Positions 34,115 through 44,636 of a stretch of DNA of 64,000 nucleotides are shown here, piece after piece (position 1 is the stretch's first letter; each line of letters starts with the position of its first letter). Made by a program: the position numbers and the translations under genes. The notes under the pieces were generated by a model that made no database searches, was not told the origin of the DNA, and worked only from the letters and a program-made list of their open reading frames with translations. This DNA comes from Branchiostoma floridae (taxonomy: Eukaryota; Chordata; Leptocardii; Amphioxiformes; Branchiostomatidae), in NCBI RefSeq assembly GCF_000003815.2, contig NC_049979.1:7034729-7098728 (forward strand), given 5' to 3'.

Positions 34115-36719
34115 ATGAAGTCCCTTCTCGTGTATGGATTCCTTGTCTTCTGCCGGGCTCTAACAATGGTGAGTTTAAGATAATTCAATTTTCTTGAGGT
34201 TCATTCATTTCATTGTGGGAGCTACAACACGTACAGGTCAACAAAGTTAGCACGTCTATAAAGATTTCATAGGTCTACCGGTGGCTATAAAACAGATTTC
34301 CAGTGTGCGTTAATTCCATTTGTTCCGTCTCCAGGCCATGCCTCCTCCGCCAGACTTCGACCCGAACCCACAGCCCTTCGATCCTTTGGGGGACGAGCCA
34401 TTTCCACTGGAAGTAAGTGTGAAGAAGAGGCCAAAACGGTCAGCAAGTAAAAACTAAATATGTCGATCAAAACAAGCGAGCGTAACATTTTCACTGGTCA
34501 CGTTCAACGGTTATAAGTATAAGATTTTCACAGTTCAATACCTTAATGCTTGATTTGTTGACGACTTTTCATAGCGGTCACTATTCAACCACTAAAATTT
34601 TACCATCGCCATTACTGTGCTGACGCTGACGCGATAAAACCTTGTTTTCAAGATTCAATGCCTTGAGCAACGCATCCACCCCAAGCTACAGGATACCGAA
34701 CGTACTGATTAAATGGATTTGCAGTGTTAGTCTGGTATCCAGCCGTATTATAGGTCCCGATCCGCGAGTCTCTTCTGTCCTCTCCGCTAGCCTGGTTTCC
34801 AGTCGTCATTATAGCTTCGGACTCTCTTCTGTTCTCTACGCAAATACTTGTACTTACGGAGAGGACAGAGGAGACTTGCGATCGGGAGCTATAATACGGC
34901 TGGATACCAGGCTATTGCAGTATTTGCATGTTTGGATACATTATCAGTCGGTTCTTTCTGACGGTTTGATGTGTCGACTACGGCAGTACACTCCATTGTT
35001 AGCCTCCTTCGTCTTGTATTGACATTGTTTGATCCATATAACCAACCGGATCTTTCCAGTGTGCATTCTTGGAAAGCAATAAACATTTGTGCCATTTTGT
35101 TAACGGATCTCCTTCGGTATGTCCAGATCGAGCCCGGAACCCTCCAAGCTGACATTCTCACCCAGCAGGAGGTCTTCAGAGTCTCCCAGAGCAGCATGTC
35201 AGATGACGTCACTGTGCTGATGGACGCTAGAAGGGTGAGTTCTGTTACAGTTACAGTTATAAGTAAGGCTTAGGTCCAAACCGGGGCCCGGCCGGGATGT
35301 TTTAAGAAACTCAAACCGGGGCCCGGTCGGGCAGCTTGCGGGAGCGAAAAGTATGATATAAAAGACATCAAAATACACAAAATATCAAAATAATATTCAT
35401 GGGCATGATATGTGTATATTTCAAGGTATACATTTTAATTTTTCCCTTTCTTAAAACATCGCGGCCGGGCTCCGGTTTGGAAATGTGACCTAAGCTTTAT
35501 AGGGGTATATCCATCTCCTTGGGAACAATCCACTCTTTCAGTCACATATATAGTTGTAACATTACTACTTGTAGGAGCATTTCACTCACTTTGAAGCACA
35601 GCAAACGATTTCTTTTCTATCTGTGACTGGACTGTGTGAACTAATGTAACGTTATGTGTAAATGTCAATCCACGAAATCGTCTTCCGGGAGGGACGTAAT
35701 TTAACGGGGGTTCTGTGCTCGAGGAGGTGCCTCGATCACGTTAATCAGCCTCATTACTCACTTTGGGTACATACCTATGGCACTGGCTGCAAATACACCA
35801 GATAGATAAATAAATAAATAAAGCCTCCTCCCCGGACTCACAAAGTTGGGACAACTAACAAAATAACGCCCCCTTCCTCACCCCAGGGAATTACAGTGTA
35901 CAGGGACGACACCCAGCAGGTGTGTCTCCTCAGCAACCTGTACGAAAACCTAATGCCGACCGAGTCTGCTGACGTCCGTGGCTGGAAAATTAAGGTACAA
36001 AAGTTCACAGCAACTTTAGAGACCTAAAAGCTTTCCTACAGCGTTATCAGACATGGACAATGCATTAAAGACCTTGTGTAAGCAACGTTACAATTTGAAT
36101 TGTACTTAAGATAACCAACATCTCTACGAAGCTTGTGACACAGTTGTGTGTTTAATACCTGACCGTGACAGTTCCACTAGGCGGCGATCGCTAAACATCC
36201 GTTGAGCGACCAAATTGAATTTGTGTAAACTTGATTTTAATCGGAATATGATGTGAGATACAAAAGTACGATTCAAAAGGCTACAAAACACACAAAATGT
36301 GAAACGTGCTTTGTCTATGAATTTTGGCAAATATTTGGTCGCTTAGCCTAACTTAGTAGCTAAAGGTATGAACAGGTACGTGATGTCACCTTACCAACTA
36401 ACTCCGGGCTTTTCAAAAATAGTTGCTGTTGGACGGAGAAGAGGAAGCCGACTTTCTGGACAGCCTGGACGAGAGCGAACGACAGCGCTATGTCGTCATG
36501 AACGTCCTGGGGAGCGTCAGCGAGGAGACGGCAGAGGCACTTGGGGACGAGATCGGAGAGCTGTGCGGAGACTACCCCGGGCTGGAGATCGCCCCTGCTT
36601 ATGGTAACACCCAGGGTCGGCAGAAGCGCGTGGTGCCCCTCCTGGTTCGCGCAGCTATCGTTGTCGGCAGTGCAGTCCTCCTGAAGGGAGACACACGCCA
36701 AACAAGTGCACACCAATGA
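34115..36719 (+). CDS. BRICHOS-domain secreted precursor (paralogue B)
   Basis: Exons 34115-34168, 34335-34412, 35127-35234, 35887-35994 and 36423-36719, all in phase 0, encode 214 residues. Exon 1 is a signal peptide (MKSLLVYGFLVFCRALTM) of exactly the same 18 codons as paralogue A. Exon 2 is an acidic Pro-rich linker (PPPPDFDPNPQPFDP). The BRICHOS part reads VTVLMDARR, GITVYRDDTQQVCLLSNL (first Cys) and ELCGDYPGLEIAP (second Cys). Exon 4 has 36 codons in both paralogues. The C-terminus has a dibasic GRQKR site followed by VVPLLVRAAIVVGSAVLLKG, matching IVPLLVRGAVA in paralogue A. The pair thus arose by inverted duplication, and the region after the basic site is under similar constraint. 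Secretion and cleavage are inferred from sequence. Confidence 0.88.
34727..34914. mobile_element. Palindromic MITE with duplicated left arm
   Basis: TAGTCTGGTATCCAGCCG at 34729 is mirrored by CGGCTGGATACCAGGCTA near 34912. The left arm is present twice in tandem: a second, diverged copy starts GCTAGCCTGGTTTCCAGTC near 34787. Located in intron 2 of BRICHOS paralogue B. Confidence 0.75.
35266..35499. mobile_element. GC-rich MITE, GCTTAGGTC family
   Basis: Starts AAGGCTTAGGTCCAAACCG and ends CGGTTTGGAAATGTGACCTA AGC. CCGGGGCCCGGCCGGG occurs at the left end, followed at once by a second CCGGGGCCCGGTCGGG; GCGGCCGGGCTCCGG is at the right end. Located in intron 3 of BRICHOS paralogue B. Confidence 0.75.
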
Positions 36720-38514
36720 TGCTCGGATGAGTTTCATTTCAGTGTTCTTTTTAAATTGGGTGAGCAAGGTTCCGAACTCATCAACGTCGTCTGTTAACAC
36801 TACTAGTACTTCATTACAATACAAAGTCTTTTCTGTAGTTATATGGAACAGGTGTACAACAGAAACAACGACGAAAAGATAGTGAGTACACGCCTACGGC
36901 AATCGTCTTTCATGTTCTAAGTGCAATAGAATAAGTACTTTTCTGTAAACATTTAAGCCATCTGTTAAAAAGAAAACACCTGATGTTAGATCCGAACTAG
37001 TTACATGTATATCTAGATGGGAATCAGCTGTCAGTTAGTTTATTCTTAGTTCCTCAGTGCTGGATTGTCACTTCAACTCAATTATTTCTAGTGAATGGTG
37101 TACAAACTTTTGAAATGGCTACGAATACAGAGATGAAATCAACACTTCAATCAACTTTGTCATCTTTCATTTGTCGCAAACATTAACAACGGTTGTATGG
37201 AATGAAAACTGCGCCATAAAGTGTGACATTCTACTCCCAATAAGATAATTGTATAGGTACGTCCGTCATTACTGTTCTCAACAAGGGCTAGGTTTTCTGA
37301 GAGAAGGTAGACTTATTTCTGATAATATTCTCAATAGTGGTTAATTATTCAGACTATCCCTTCTGATCCACCGTGATTGATAAGAAAACTCTCTCCCGTC
37401 CGGAGTTGTTAAACCATTTGTGCCATCTAATCCAAGCATCCGTCCAAATTACTGTAGGCTGTGTGAATGTTGTTTCTAGTATGTAGTGTTTGACTTATGA
37501 CATACGCCCTGAGAGTTTGACTTCTCAGGTAACATGCGGTATGATCGATCTGTTCAAACACGCACTGATGATTGAAAGGAGTCGTGTGCAGGTTTCAGAC
37601 GCCCTGTTAGACCCGTCTGACGGCCCGCATGACAACACCTTCTTCAGAAGATGGCCTGGGGCTGGGGTTCAGTCAGGGCAGGACATCAGAAAAGGACAGG
37701 GTACGATTTTAACATACTTACTTTGTTTGCTTTTCAAACTGTTGTGGAACAGCACGATAAGATGTACTTTGCCGTGCTTGATGTAAAAAGAAATGCTTCC
37801 ACCTTCCGGACGACTCAGAAAGACCATGTCTTAATGTCCAATTTCATGCATCTAATTTCACGCATCACCGATGAATACCCTTTCAATAGGGCCAAAACAT
37901 TCTTTTGGACATTCCTTCGGAAAGGACTTCTTGTAATGTGGCGTTCATATGTTTTTGCTACCTTAGATTTTATGCAAGAAATTCTATAATCTATCGATGT
38001 CATTTGGAAACCCTTTGTGTCGGTAGATGACTATGAAGTAAATCACGTTTACCAGAATCTTAGTTCAACACCTTTATTCAATCAAAGCAGGAATTGAGAC
38101 CCGTTTAGTAACACCGAAGTTGACATAACATGTAGTTACCCGTATATCATTCGTCCTCCTCCAGTACATACGTAAAATACATCCCAATGGTTAATGTCTA
38201 ACCACAAATTTGCCCATGAAAGATACCAGGAGTTTTTTTAAACATGCCAACATTTGCTGTTAACTTTTTCAGCACAATAACAATGATAACGATGTCAAAC
38301 GATAAGGAAAGTTAATCTGAATATGCATTTGTCTTCGGCCAAATGGGGAAACCTAGCCACCGTGACTGACACGGCTACAGCACATAGAATTATTCGAGAA
38401 TGCTTGGAAACAACTCCACCGATATCATCGAACTCAAGAACCACATGATGAATGGAGGACTACTTTCTGTCTTCCTCATCCTGCTGCGCGAAGCTCTCCG
38501 TGATCACCAACGTG
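36720..38514. other. Convergent spacer without recognised gene
   Basis: It lies between the stop codons of BRICHOS paralogue B and the EF-hand gene. A minus-strand AATAAA signal (TTTATT, about 38070) suits the EF-hand gene. Open frames near 37490-37989 have no supporting domain or splice context. Confidence 0.55.
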
Positions 38515-40619
38515 TTAACCCAGGCTCTTCGCGAACTCTTCGTAGTTGATCTATAGCAGAAGGAGTAAAATACCAATCGCTATAGTGACTTAACATCATC
38601 ATGTGAGAGCATCACCATATCAAGAAGTCATTACTGTTTGAGAAGATGGGATGGGATATCAAACTCAATTTTTAACGAGTCAAATTGAAGCCAAAAGTTT
38701 CAACATTCAAATCAACGTCAACATTTGCTGTATTTTACTCCTTGAATAGTTAGTTGTCCAGAACAAGACTCGTTGATTTATCTGCCGTAATTGTTCGGTG
38801 CTCATAGTTTTAAAAAACTGGAACCCACGTTTCGATAGTGAGTTAGTATTAAGTTTATGAGTCTAACCTTGCCATCTCCGTCAGTGTCATATTCCTTCAT
38901 CATGAAATCCAATTCGCTGTCGCTCTGGTCCGAGCCCATTTCTTTCATGGCCTGGCGGATTTCCTCCTTATTGAGAAAGCCGCTACCATCCTGTGATTGT
39001 TGGTCGGGACATTATTTCAAGCAAAGAAGACTCCATCATAACTTGTTTGACAGTGTTGTGTTAATATCTTTTAGATAGGAAAAGGTAAACAAAATCCATG
39101 TTGATCTCATTATCCCATGCCACTACCTTACGTTCAAACAATTGTCCCTAACGACCCAGCCATGGACAGTTTCATAATAAAAGTATACGCTGGTACCTTG
39201 TCAAAAACTTGAAGAGTTCAAGCGGTGAATCCACCATTTTGTTCCTTTCCATCATGGCGATGAATTCCTCTACACTCACGGCTCCATCTTCGTTAGTGTC
39301 GATTAACTTGACCCAATCACGCCTTTCCTGCAGAGGATGATATCATGTTTTGTGATCGTTACTTTCTAACTCGTGATGATTCCGCATACTGCCTAGGTTA
39401 CACATAGCCGAATTTGGCTCCCGACTCTCTCCCGACTATGGTTTAGGAGTGATTCGGGAGCTAGTCGGCTGTAGTCGGCTGTCGTTCGGCTGTCGTTCGG
39501 CTGAGTCGGCTGGTGTTCGGCTGCTCCATCCGAATGTTTTGAAATGTTCAAAACATTCGGCTCTGAACGGCAACTCTGGAATGGGTCGGTTGGTGGTCGG
39601 CTGGTGTTCGGCACGGTCGGCTAGTGTTCGGTTGGTGTTCGGGAGTAAGTCAGCAGTCAAATTAAATCTTAACCACTCCATAAACATTGCTGATTTACTC
39701 CCAGATTGTTTCCAACTTACCAATGATTCACCCCAAGACCTTAGACAAATCTCTGCTAACTCATTCCCAAGCAAAAAGACTATTGCCAGAACGTAGACGA
39801 ATCACTCCCGAACTTCACACGACCGACATCCAGCCAAAAGCAAAAAGACCCATAAATGCCGCACTGGAGCTATATGTGATCTAAATTTGATCTCTTGGTG
39901 ATGTTTACAAATAGAACAAAGGACATTCTTGATTAAAAACGAAAATGAGCACTCTTTTGAAAATCGCTGATTATGTCTATTTCAAGTCGAAAAAGGGTCG
40001 GCAATCGGTTGGGGATCAGTCAGGAGTGATTCGGCAGTCTGCGGCTAGAGGTCGGGATGGTTGGTGATAGGTTAGTTAGCATTTGGGACACAGTCGGGAG
40101 TAAGTCATTTACTGATCGGGAGGTGTTCGGGACATATTCGGCACTAAAAAATAGGCGTGGCCTAAACTGGTCAGACTACTCCCGAACTACTGCCGACTTG
40201 GGTCGGCTAAGAGTCGGCTAGCGTTCGGGAGCCAAAGTCGGCTATGTGTAACCTAGGCATTAAGCTAGGTGACGGATTCACCATGTGCATAATTTTCGTT
40301 CATCATGTCGTTGTTGCTCCTATTGTGAAGGTTTTGGGGTCACTTGTCCTGCCTTCACTTTCTCTTGCGATACGAAAAACTAAAAGCCGCACATTTACAC
40401 AGAATTTACGTATCACAATGTTGACATAACCCAGGACGCAGACAATACCTTTGTTTCTTCGTCAGATAGCTCGGCACCCATAGCCTCCATGAAATCGATG
40501 ATTTCCTGAGCAGTGACAGTACCATTGCGATCCATGTCATGCAGCAAGAATTGCTTAAGGGCGTCCTCCTCGTCCTTTGTCAGTCGACTTGCCCCTTTGT
40601 TCTTTTGTTCCTGTGCCAT
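38515..40619 (-). pseudogene. Calmodulin-like four-EF-hand protein, frameshifted as assembled
   Basis: Coding exons 40619-40449, 39327-39197, 38990-38868 and 38550-38515. Four EF-hand loops are visible: DMDRNGTVTAQE, DTNEDGAVSVEE, (K)DGSGFLNKEEI with its first Asp expected at the exon 2/3 junction, and DTDGDGKINYEE. The intact protein would be about 148 residues, the size of calmodulin or troponin C, so it is a cytosolic calcium sensor. Exons 1, 3 and 4 join in phase 0. Exon 2 is 131 nt rather than 132: where KFFDK is expected, the T-run has five T instead of six, which shifts the frame and reaches a stop in exon 3. All splice sites are intact and the codons either side are well conserved, so a sequencing error is as likely as a true mutation. 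Intron 1 contains the element at 39390-40259. Confidence 0.8.
39390..40259. mobile_element. 870-bp TIR element with subterminal TCGGCTG repeats
   Basis: TGCCTAGGTTACACATAGCC at 39390 is mirrored by GGCTATGTGTAACCTAGGCA ending 40259. Inside both ends are clusters of short motifs, TCGGCTG, GTTCGGCT and TTCGGGAG, many on the left (39460-39650) and fewer on the right (40000-40235). The centre has no transposase-like frame. Clustered subterminal motifs like these are where transposases of some families bind. No convincing target-site duplication was found. Confidence 0.8.
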
Positions 40620-41297
40620 TGCTATATACAAGGTCGGAGGAACCATAAAGAAGTAACGATGATTAAGAAATCTGAAAATGTTGACGCAGTTTGAACAGCT
40701 ATGAAATTTGATTCTTAAACCCAAGGCAGTAACGTCGTTATTGTTCGACACAACAAAACGGTAATCTACGACAACCATACAACGTTACTGAGACCACTTT
40801 CGTTAGTAGAACAAAACATACCTTATTCCCTTCTCTGATGACGAGCTATGAAGCGTTTGTCTGAGTTAGCTCAGGTATCACTGGACAGAGACCGCGGTTG
40901 AACACACCCACTTCGTGCGTCTGGTGCGAGTGAAATAGTTCGGAAGGGTAATCAAATATGGTGTAAGACAGAAAAACCGGATCGACTACAAAAGAGGGCC
41001 TTCCAAGTATTCGTTATGTAAACGAGCCATAGCGTCCACACACAAAAAAAATTACCTGTTGATACCAGGACATAATATCCTTGCTGGTTAGAGGCTTTTC
41101 TTACAGTTGTCATTTTGTGACATTTGCCCCGGGTTTCTTGTATTGTAAAGTTTAAGGTTTAAGAATTTATACCAGTTGTAACGCAACACGTCCAATGTCC
41201 TGATGTGACTGTTGTTCTTACCAAGCGACTCGAGTTACCATTTGAATATTTTAATTACCTCCATGAAGGCAACGTTTCTCTCTTGGTATCTGTGCGT

Positions 41298-41834
41298 ATT
41301 TTCCAAGCAGAGGTTGAATCGCGCAGATATTGTAGTAGTCAGAAAAATCACACGGGCGCTTTTCCTACCCCTGCCTCAACACGCATAGGGGCGGGGATAT
41401 CCTTTCAAAATCCGTGTTAGTACCCCGCCCCCCGTATCATAAAAAGATCGTTAGCAAAATAGTTTTACTGCCCCGGATTAACGCGCACCCGGCACATTGG
41501 GAACAAGATTCAACGGGCCGCGCCGGCACCCGCTGCGATCTCTAATACTAGTACTCTATTCACTGACAACAATCTGAGGAAGAGGTAGTCTCCAAGCAGA
41601 CCCTACGGTGCCTTAGAAATAGTATCAAAGCTGGCAAGGGACTTAGTATAGCGGCTCCGGTGCCCGTTTGACTCCCTTTGGCCGGCTATCTCCCTTGGCC
41701 GGCTATACTCCTTTGCCAGCTTTGATACTATCTCTTTAGGCACCGTAAGGTCTGCTTGGAGACTAGTAGGAAAAGCGCCCGTGTAATTTTTCCGACTACT
41801 ATATCTGCGCGATTCAACCTCTGCTTGGAGAGTA
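41298..41834. mobile_element. Outer MITE with 10-bp TSD, carrying a nested insertion
   Basis: The left arm 41300-41368 (CCAAGCAGAGGTTGAATCGC, CACGGGCGCTTTTCCTAC) is mirrored by the right arm 41766-41829. The direct repeat ATCTGTGCGT flanks it at 41288-41297 and 41835-41844, a perfect 10-bp duplication. A second element, 41586-41765, abuts the right arm from inside. Confidence 0.75.
41586..41765. mobile_element. MITE, TAGTCTCCAAGCAG family, nested copy
   Basis: TAGTCTCCAAGCAGACCCTA at 41586 is mirrored by GTCTGCTTGGAGACTA ending 41765, with GGTGCC..TAGTATCAAAG arms and a GGCCGGCTAT-rich centre. Sister copies are at 11615-11750 and 54136-54264. Confidence 0.85.
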
Positions 41835-41842
41835 ATCTGTGC

Positions 41843-42410
41843 GTGTGTGTTCCTCACCAAGATAACTCAAGAGTGGACGGATGGATTGGACGAATTGGTA
41901 CTATATATTATGTGTTGGTAGGCTGTGACAAAAAATGGAAACAATTAGATTTTCAACCCCCTTGCGGTTTTCTCGGTAACCACAGCGGAAGCTCCGGTTC
42001 TGGACAAGCTATTGTAGATTTTCATGATTGGGGGTCTGTAGGTAGCTTAGACAGATGTACACAATAAAGTACAATAGATGAGCAAATTCTAGCATAACTA
42101 TGTTTTTAATGTATCTTTTGTCCTGGACATGCTATGGTTTGGATGGCAGATTAGGACTTAATCAAGACTTAATTTGCATGATCAATGAGGGAATTTTATA
42201 TCCAGTTTTCCATAATAGGACTCTAATGCATTTAACACTTATGCAAATAAGTTTCTCCTATGCAGAGCTGAATCCGTGTCGCAGAAACTCCCCTATATTC
42301 ACTGAGCATAGTTCTATTGAGACTGATATTAGTTACCGGTATGCATGCACCATCTCTTAGTTTATATGCATACTTGTGAATATAATTCCATGCATGAATA
42401 AATTTCCATG
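41843..42410. repeat. Diverged copy of the ACCTCCATGA dispersed repeat
   Basis: AAGATAACTCAAGAGTGGACG and the following 150 bp match the block at 979-1120. The sequence ATTACCTCCATGAAGG at 41258 may be its original left end, later split by the nested MITEs. Confidence 0.5.
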
Positions 42411-42748
42411 AGTTGGCATGGACTACCAGGTATTGTACTCCTGTGTACTTATACTATATACAGAACCAGTTGTGTATATTTCATGTGACTTCTCCATGGT
42501 GGAGATGTCAACGTTAAAACTGAGAATGACCGCTGGATGACTTGTTACATCTAACCTAATGAAAGTACATGTAATAATGGGACTCATTCAGTTGGTGTTT
42601 CATTTATTTTCTTTGATACACAAAATCTGTGCTAGCATCCTTTTGAGTGAATGGTTATGGTAGAGGGTGCTTAACAAAACATTGTTTTATTGACACCATT
42701 ATTGTTTCTTGGGGCATTATAGATATGCACCAAACAGTCTAGTATAAA

Positions 42749-42787
42749 CAAGGAGGTTGAAAAACCTTTTTTCAACCTCCTTGGTAT
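42749..42787. repeat. Hairpin, CAAGGAGGTTGAAAA type
   Basis: CAAGGAGGTTGAAAAA is mirrored by TTTTTTCAACCTCCTTG, a near-perfect stem. Confidence 0.85.
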
Positions 42788-44015
42788 AAAGAAGAACAAC
42801 AAGACATTATTCAGAACAAGACTCTCAAACAATCAGGTACACGTTATTTCTAACATTAAAGACATTTTATTGGTAATGTTTGTATTGAACAGTTTTAGTT
42901 TTGGCAATACATATCTAATATCTCAATTTCTTAATTATAATATGGTAAAGCATGATTTGCAACTGAGTTAAAAAAAAAACTTTTAAAACAATTACCATTC
43001 TACTCCCACTCCTCAAAACTTTCTGTCAGAAAAATTGATGGCGAAGTTGATCCATTCCAAAAATGGCACTTCAACGTACAACTGTATGTATTTAATATAG
43101 CATGATTGCATCAATGACATATCCCTTCTGGAGTTTAGTTTCACTTTGTTGGTTTGCTTTTCACTCTTGAAACACTCTTCAACAGGTTTACTCTCTTCAA
43201 CAGATTTAAAATCACATTTACATATACTTTCAACTAACATTACATGTAACATTACTACAACAGAAAATATTCCAATGATACCCACCACTTCATTCCACCA
43301 AACATCATGTAATGTCACTGTGAATGTAGATTGCCTACCAAAATAAACTTAGGCAATAAATATTAAGACAGGCATCTGATGATATTGCACCCTTTTCCAC
43401 AATAAGGCTATCTTAAACTACTTCTGTGGATGTAGTGTTTGTGAAGATAACAAAAATGCTTGTTTAAAAGAAATAGGCATACATCTTTCACAACTATCAA
43501 ATCACAAAGCTGTACTAGTTTTCCCTGTCCTAGTCAGTTATTAAACATGATTGTTTACAATGTTTTTGTACATTCCCTATGCTATGATCAAAACATACCC
43601 TGGCATTATAGTTTCTCCTAATTTTAAATATTGTAATAGGGACAACTTCAGTTTTAGCACAATTTTTTTTACAAGTCTATATCTGCTAATTTCTCATAAC
43701 AATGCTTCCCATAATGTTTAAAGTTTAAAATGGGGATTTTCGACTGATTGTTTATACTTACAGGAAACCTCTAGGTGGGATTAAAACCCTGAGCAGCATT
43801 GCAACAGACCTCAGTCTCTTACTTCTCCAGTCCCTCCACAGAAAGGTGAAGAGATGTGCTACACAAATAGTCCACTCTACAATGTCAGTGATAACTGAGG
43901 TACACTGTCACCTGTCAGATAGTCATCTCTGCATAAGAGTTTTACTGGCTGTCGCATAACTTAACAGAGTGAGGATTAAGCACTCAGTAGGTGCTGTGCA
44001 GCTCCACATACATGT

Positions 44016-44238
44016 AACGCTAGTTCACCTTTATCCGTGGGGTAACCTATATCCATTGTTTTTTAAAACAGGGTATTTAGGCACATCAAGCCGAAAGGTG
44101 GTAGTTTTAAACTGCAATGTACAGAAAATACATGTATTGCAATTTGAAACCAAAGTCCATTGACGTGATATCTCCAAGTACCCTGTTTTTAAAAGCAATG
44201 GATATAGGTTACCGAACGGATAAAGGTGAACTAGCATT
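44016..44238. mobile_element. MITE with AACGCTAGTTCACC ends
   Basis: AACGCTAGTTCACCTTTATCC is mirrored by GGATAAAGGTGAACTAGC; inner arms GGTAACCTATATCCATTG and CAATGGATATAGGTTACC. Sister of 28325-28532. Confidence 0.85.
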
Positions 44239-44636
44239 ATATATTTCCCACTGGGAAATTAACAGTGAAAAGGCAAAAAATGGAGGTCCAGGCTGAAGTA
44301 CAAATAATACAGCTATGGGGGCCAATGACCTCAATCTAATATCATGGAAGCCAGTTTCCAATTAGTTACAATGTCACAGTTATTCTGCCCTGTCATCAGG
44401 CAACAAGGCCCTAATACATGAAATCAGGTGGTATAATTGAAATGTATTGACAGTTGCTTACACCATTTTCTTTAATGAAATACCATCTATTTTACATACA
44501 GGATGATATCTTGTGTTAAAAGAGAATTGCAGCCAGAGAATATTTTGTGAGGAGGGATTTAAGTGTAGAGAAGGAAGTGAGCTGCAAATAGAGGCCACAG
44601 ATGTAAAACTATCAGGCAAACTTCCAGCCATCCTTC

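Larger units (their letters stand above)
40620..44636. other. Four kilobases of repeats between the EF-hand gene and GCH1
   Basis: It contains nested MITEs (41298-41834), a dispersed repeat (41843-42410), a CAAGGAG hairpin (42749-42787) and a MITE (44016-44238). The rest, including 42800-44015, is AT-rich sequence in which I see no gene. Confidence 0.6.
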
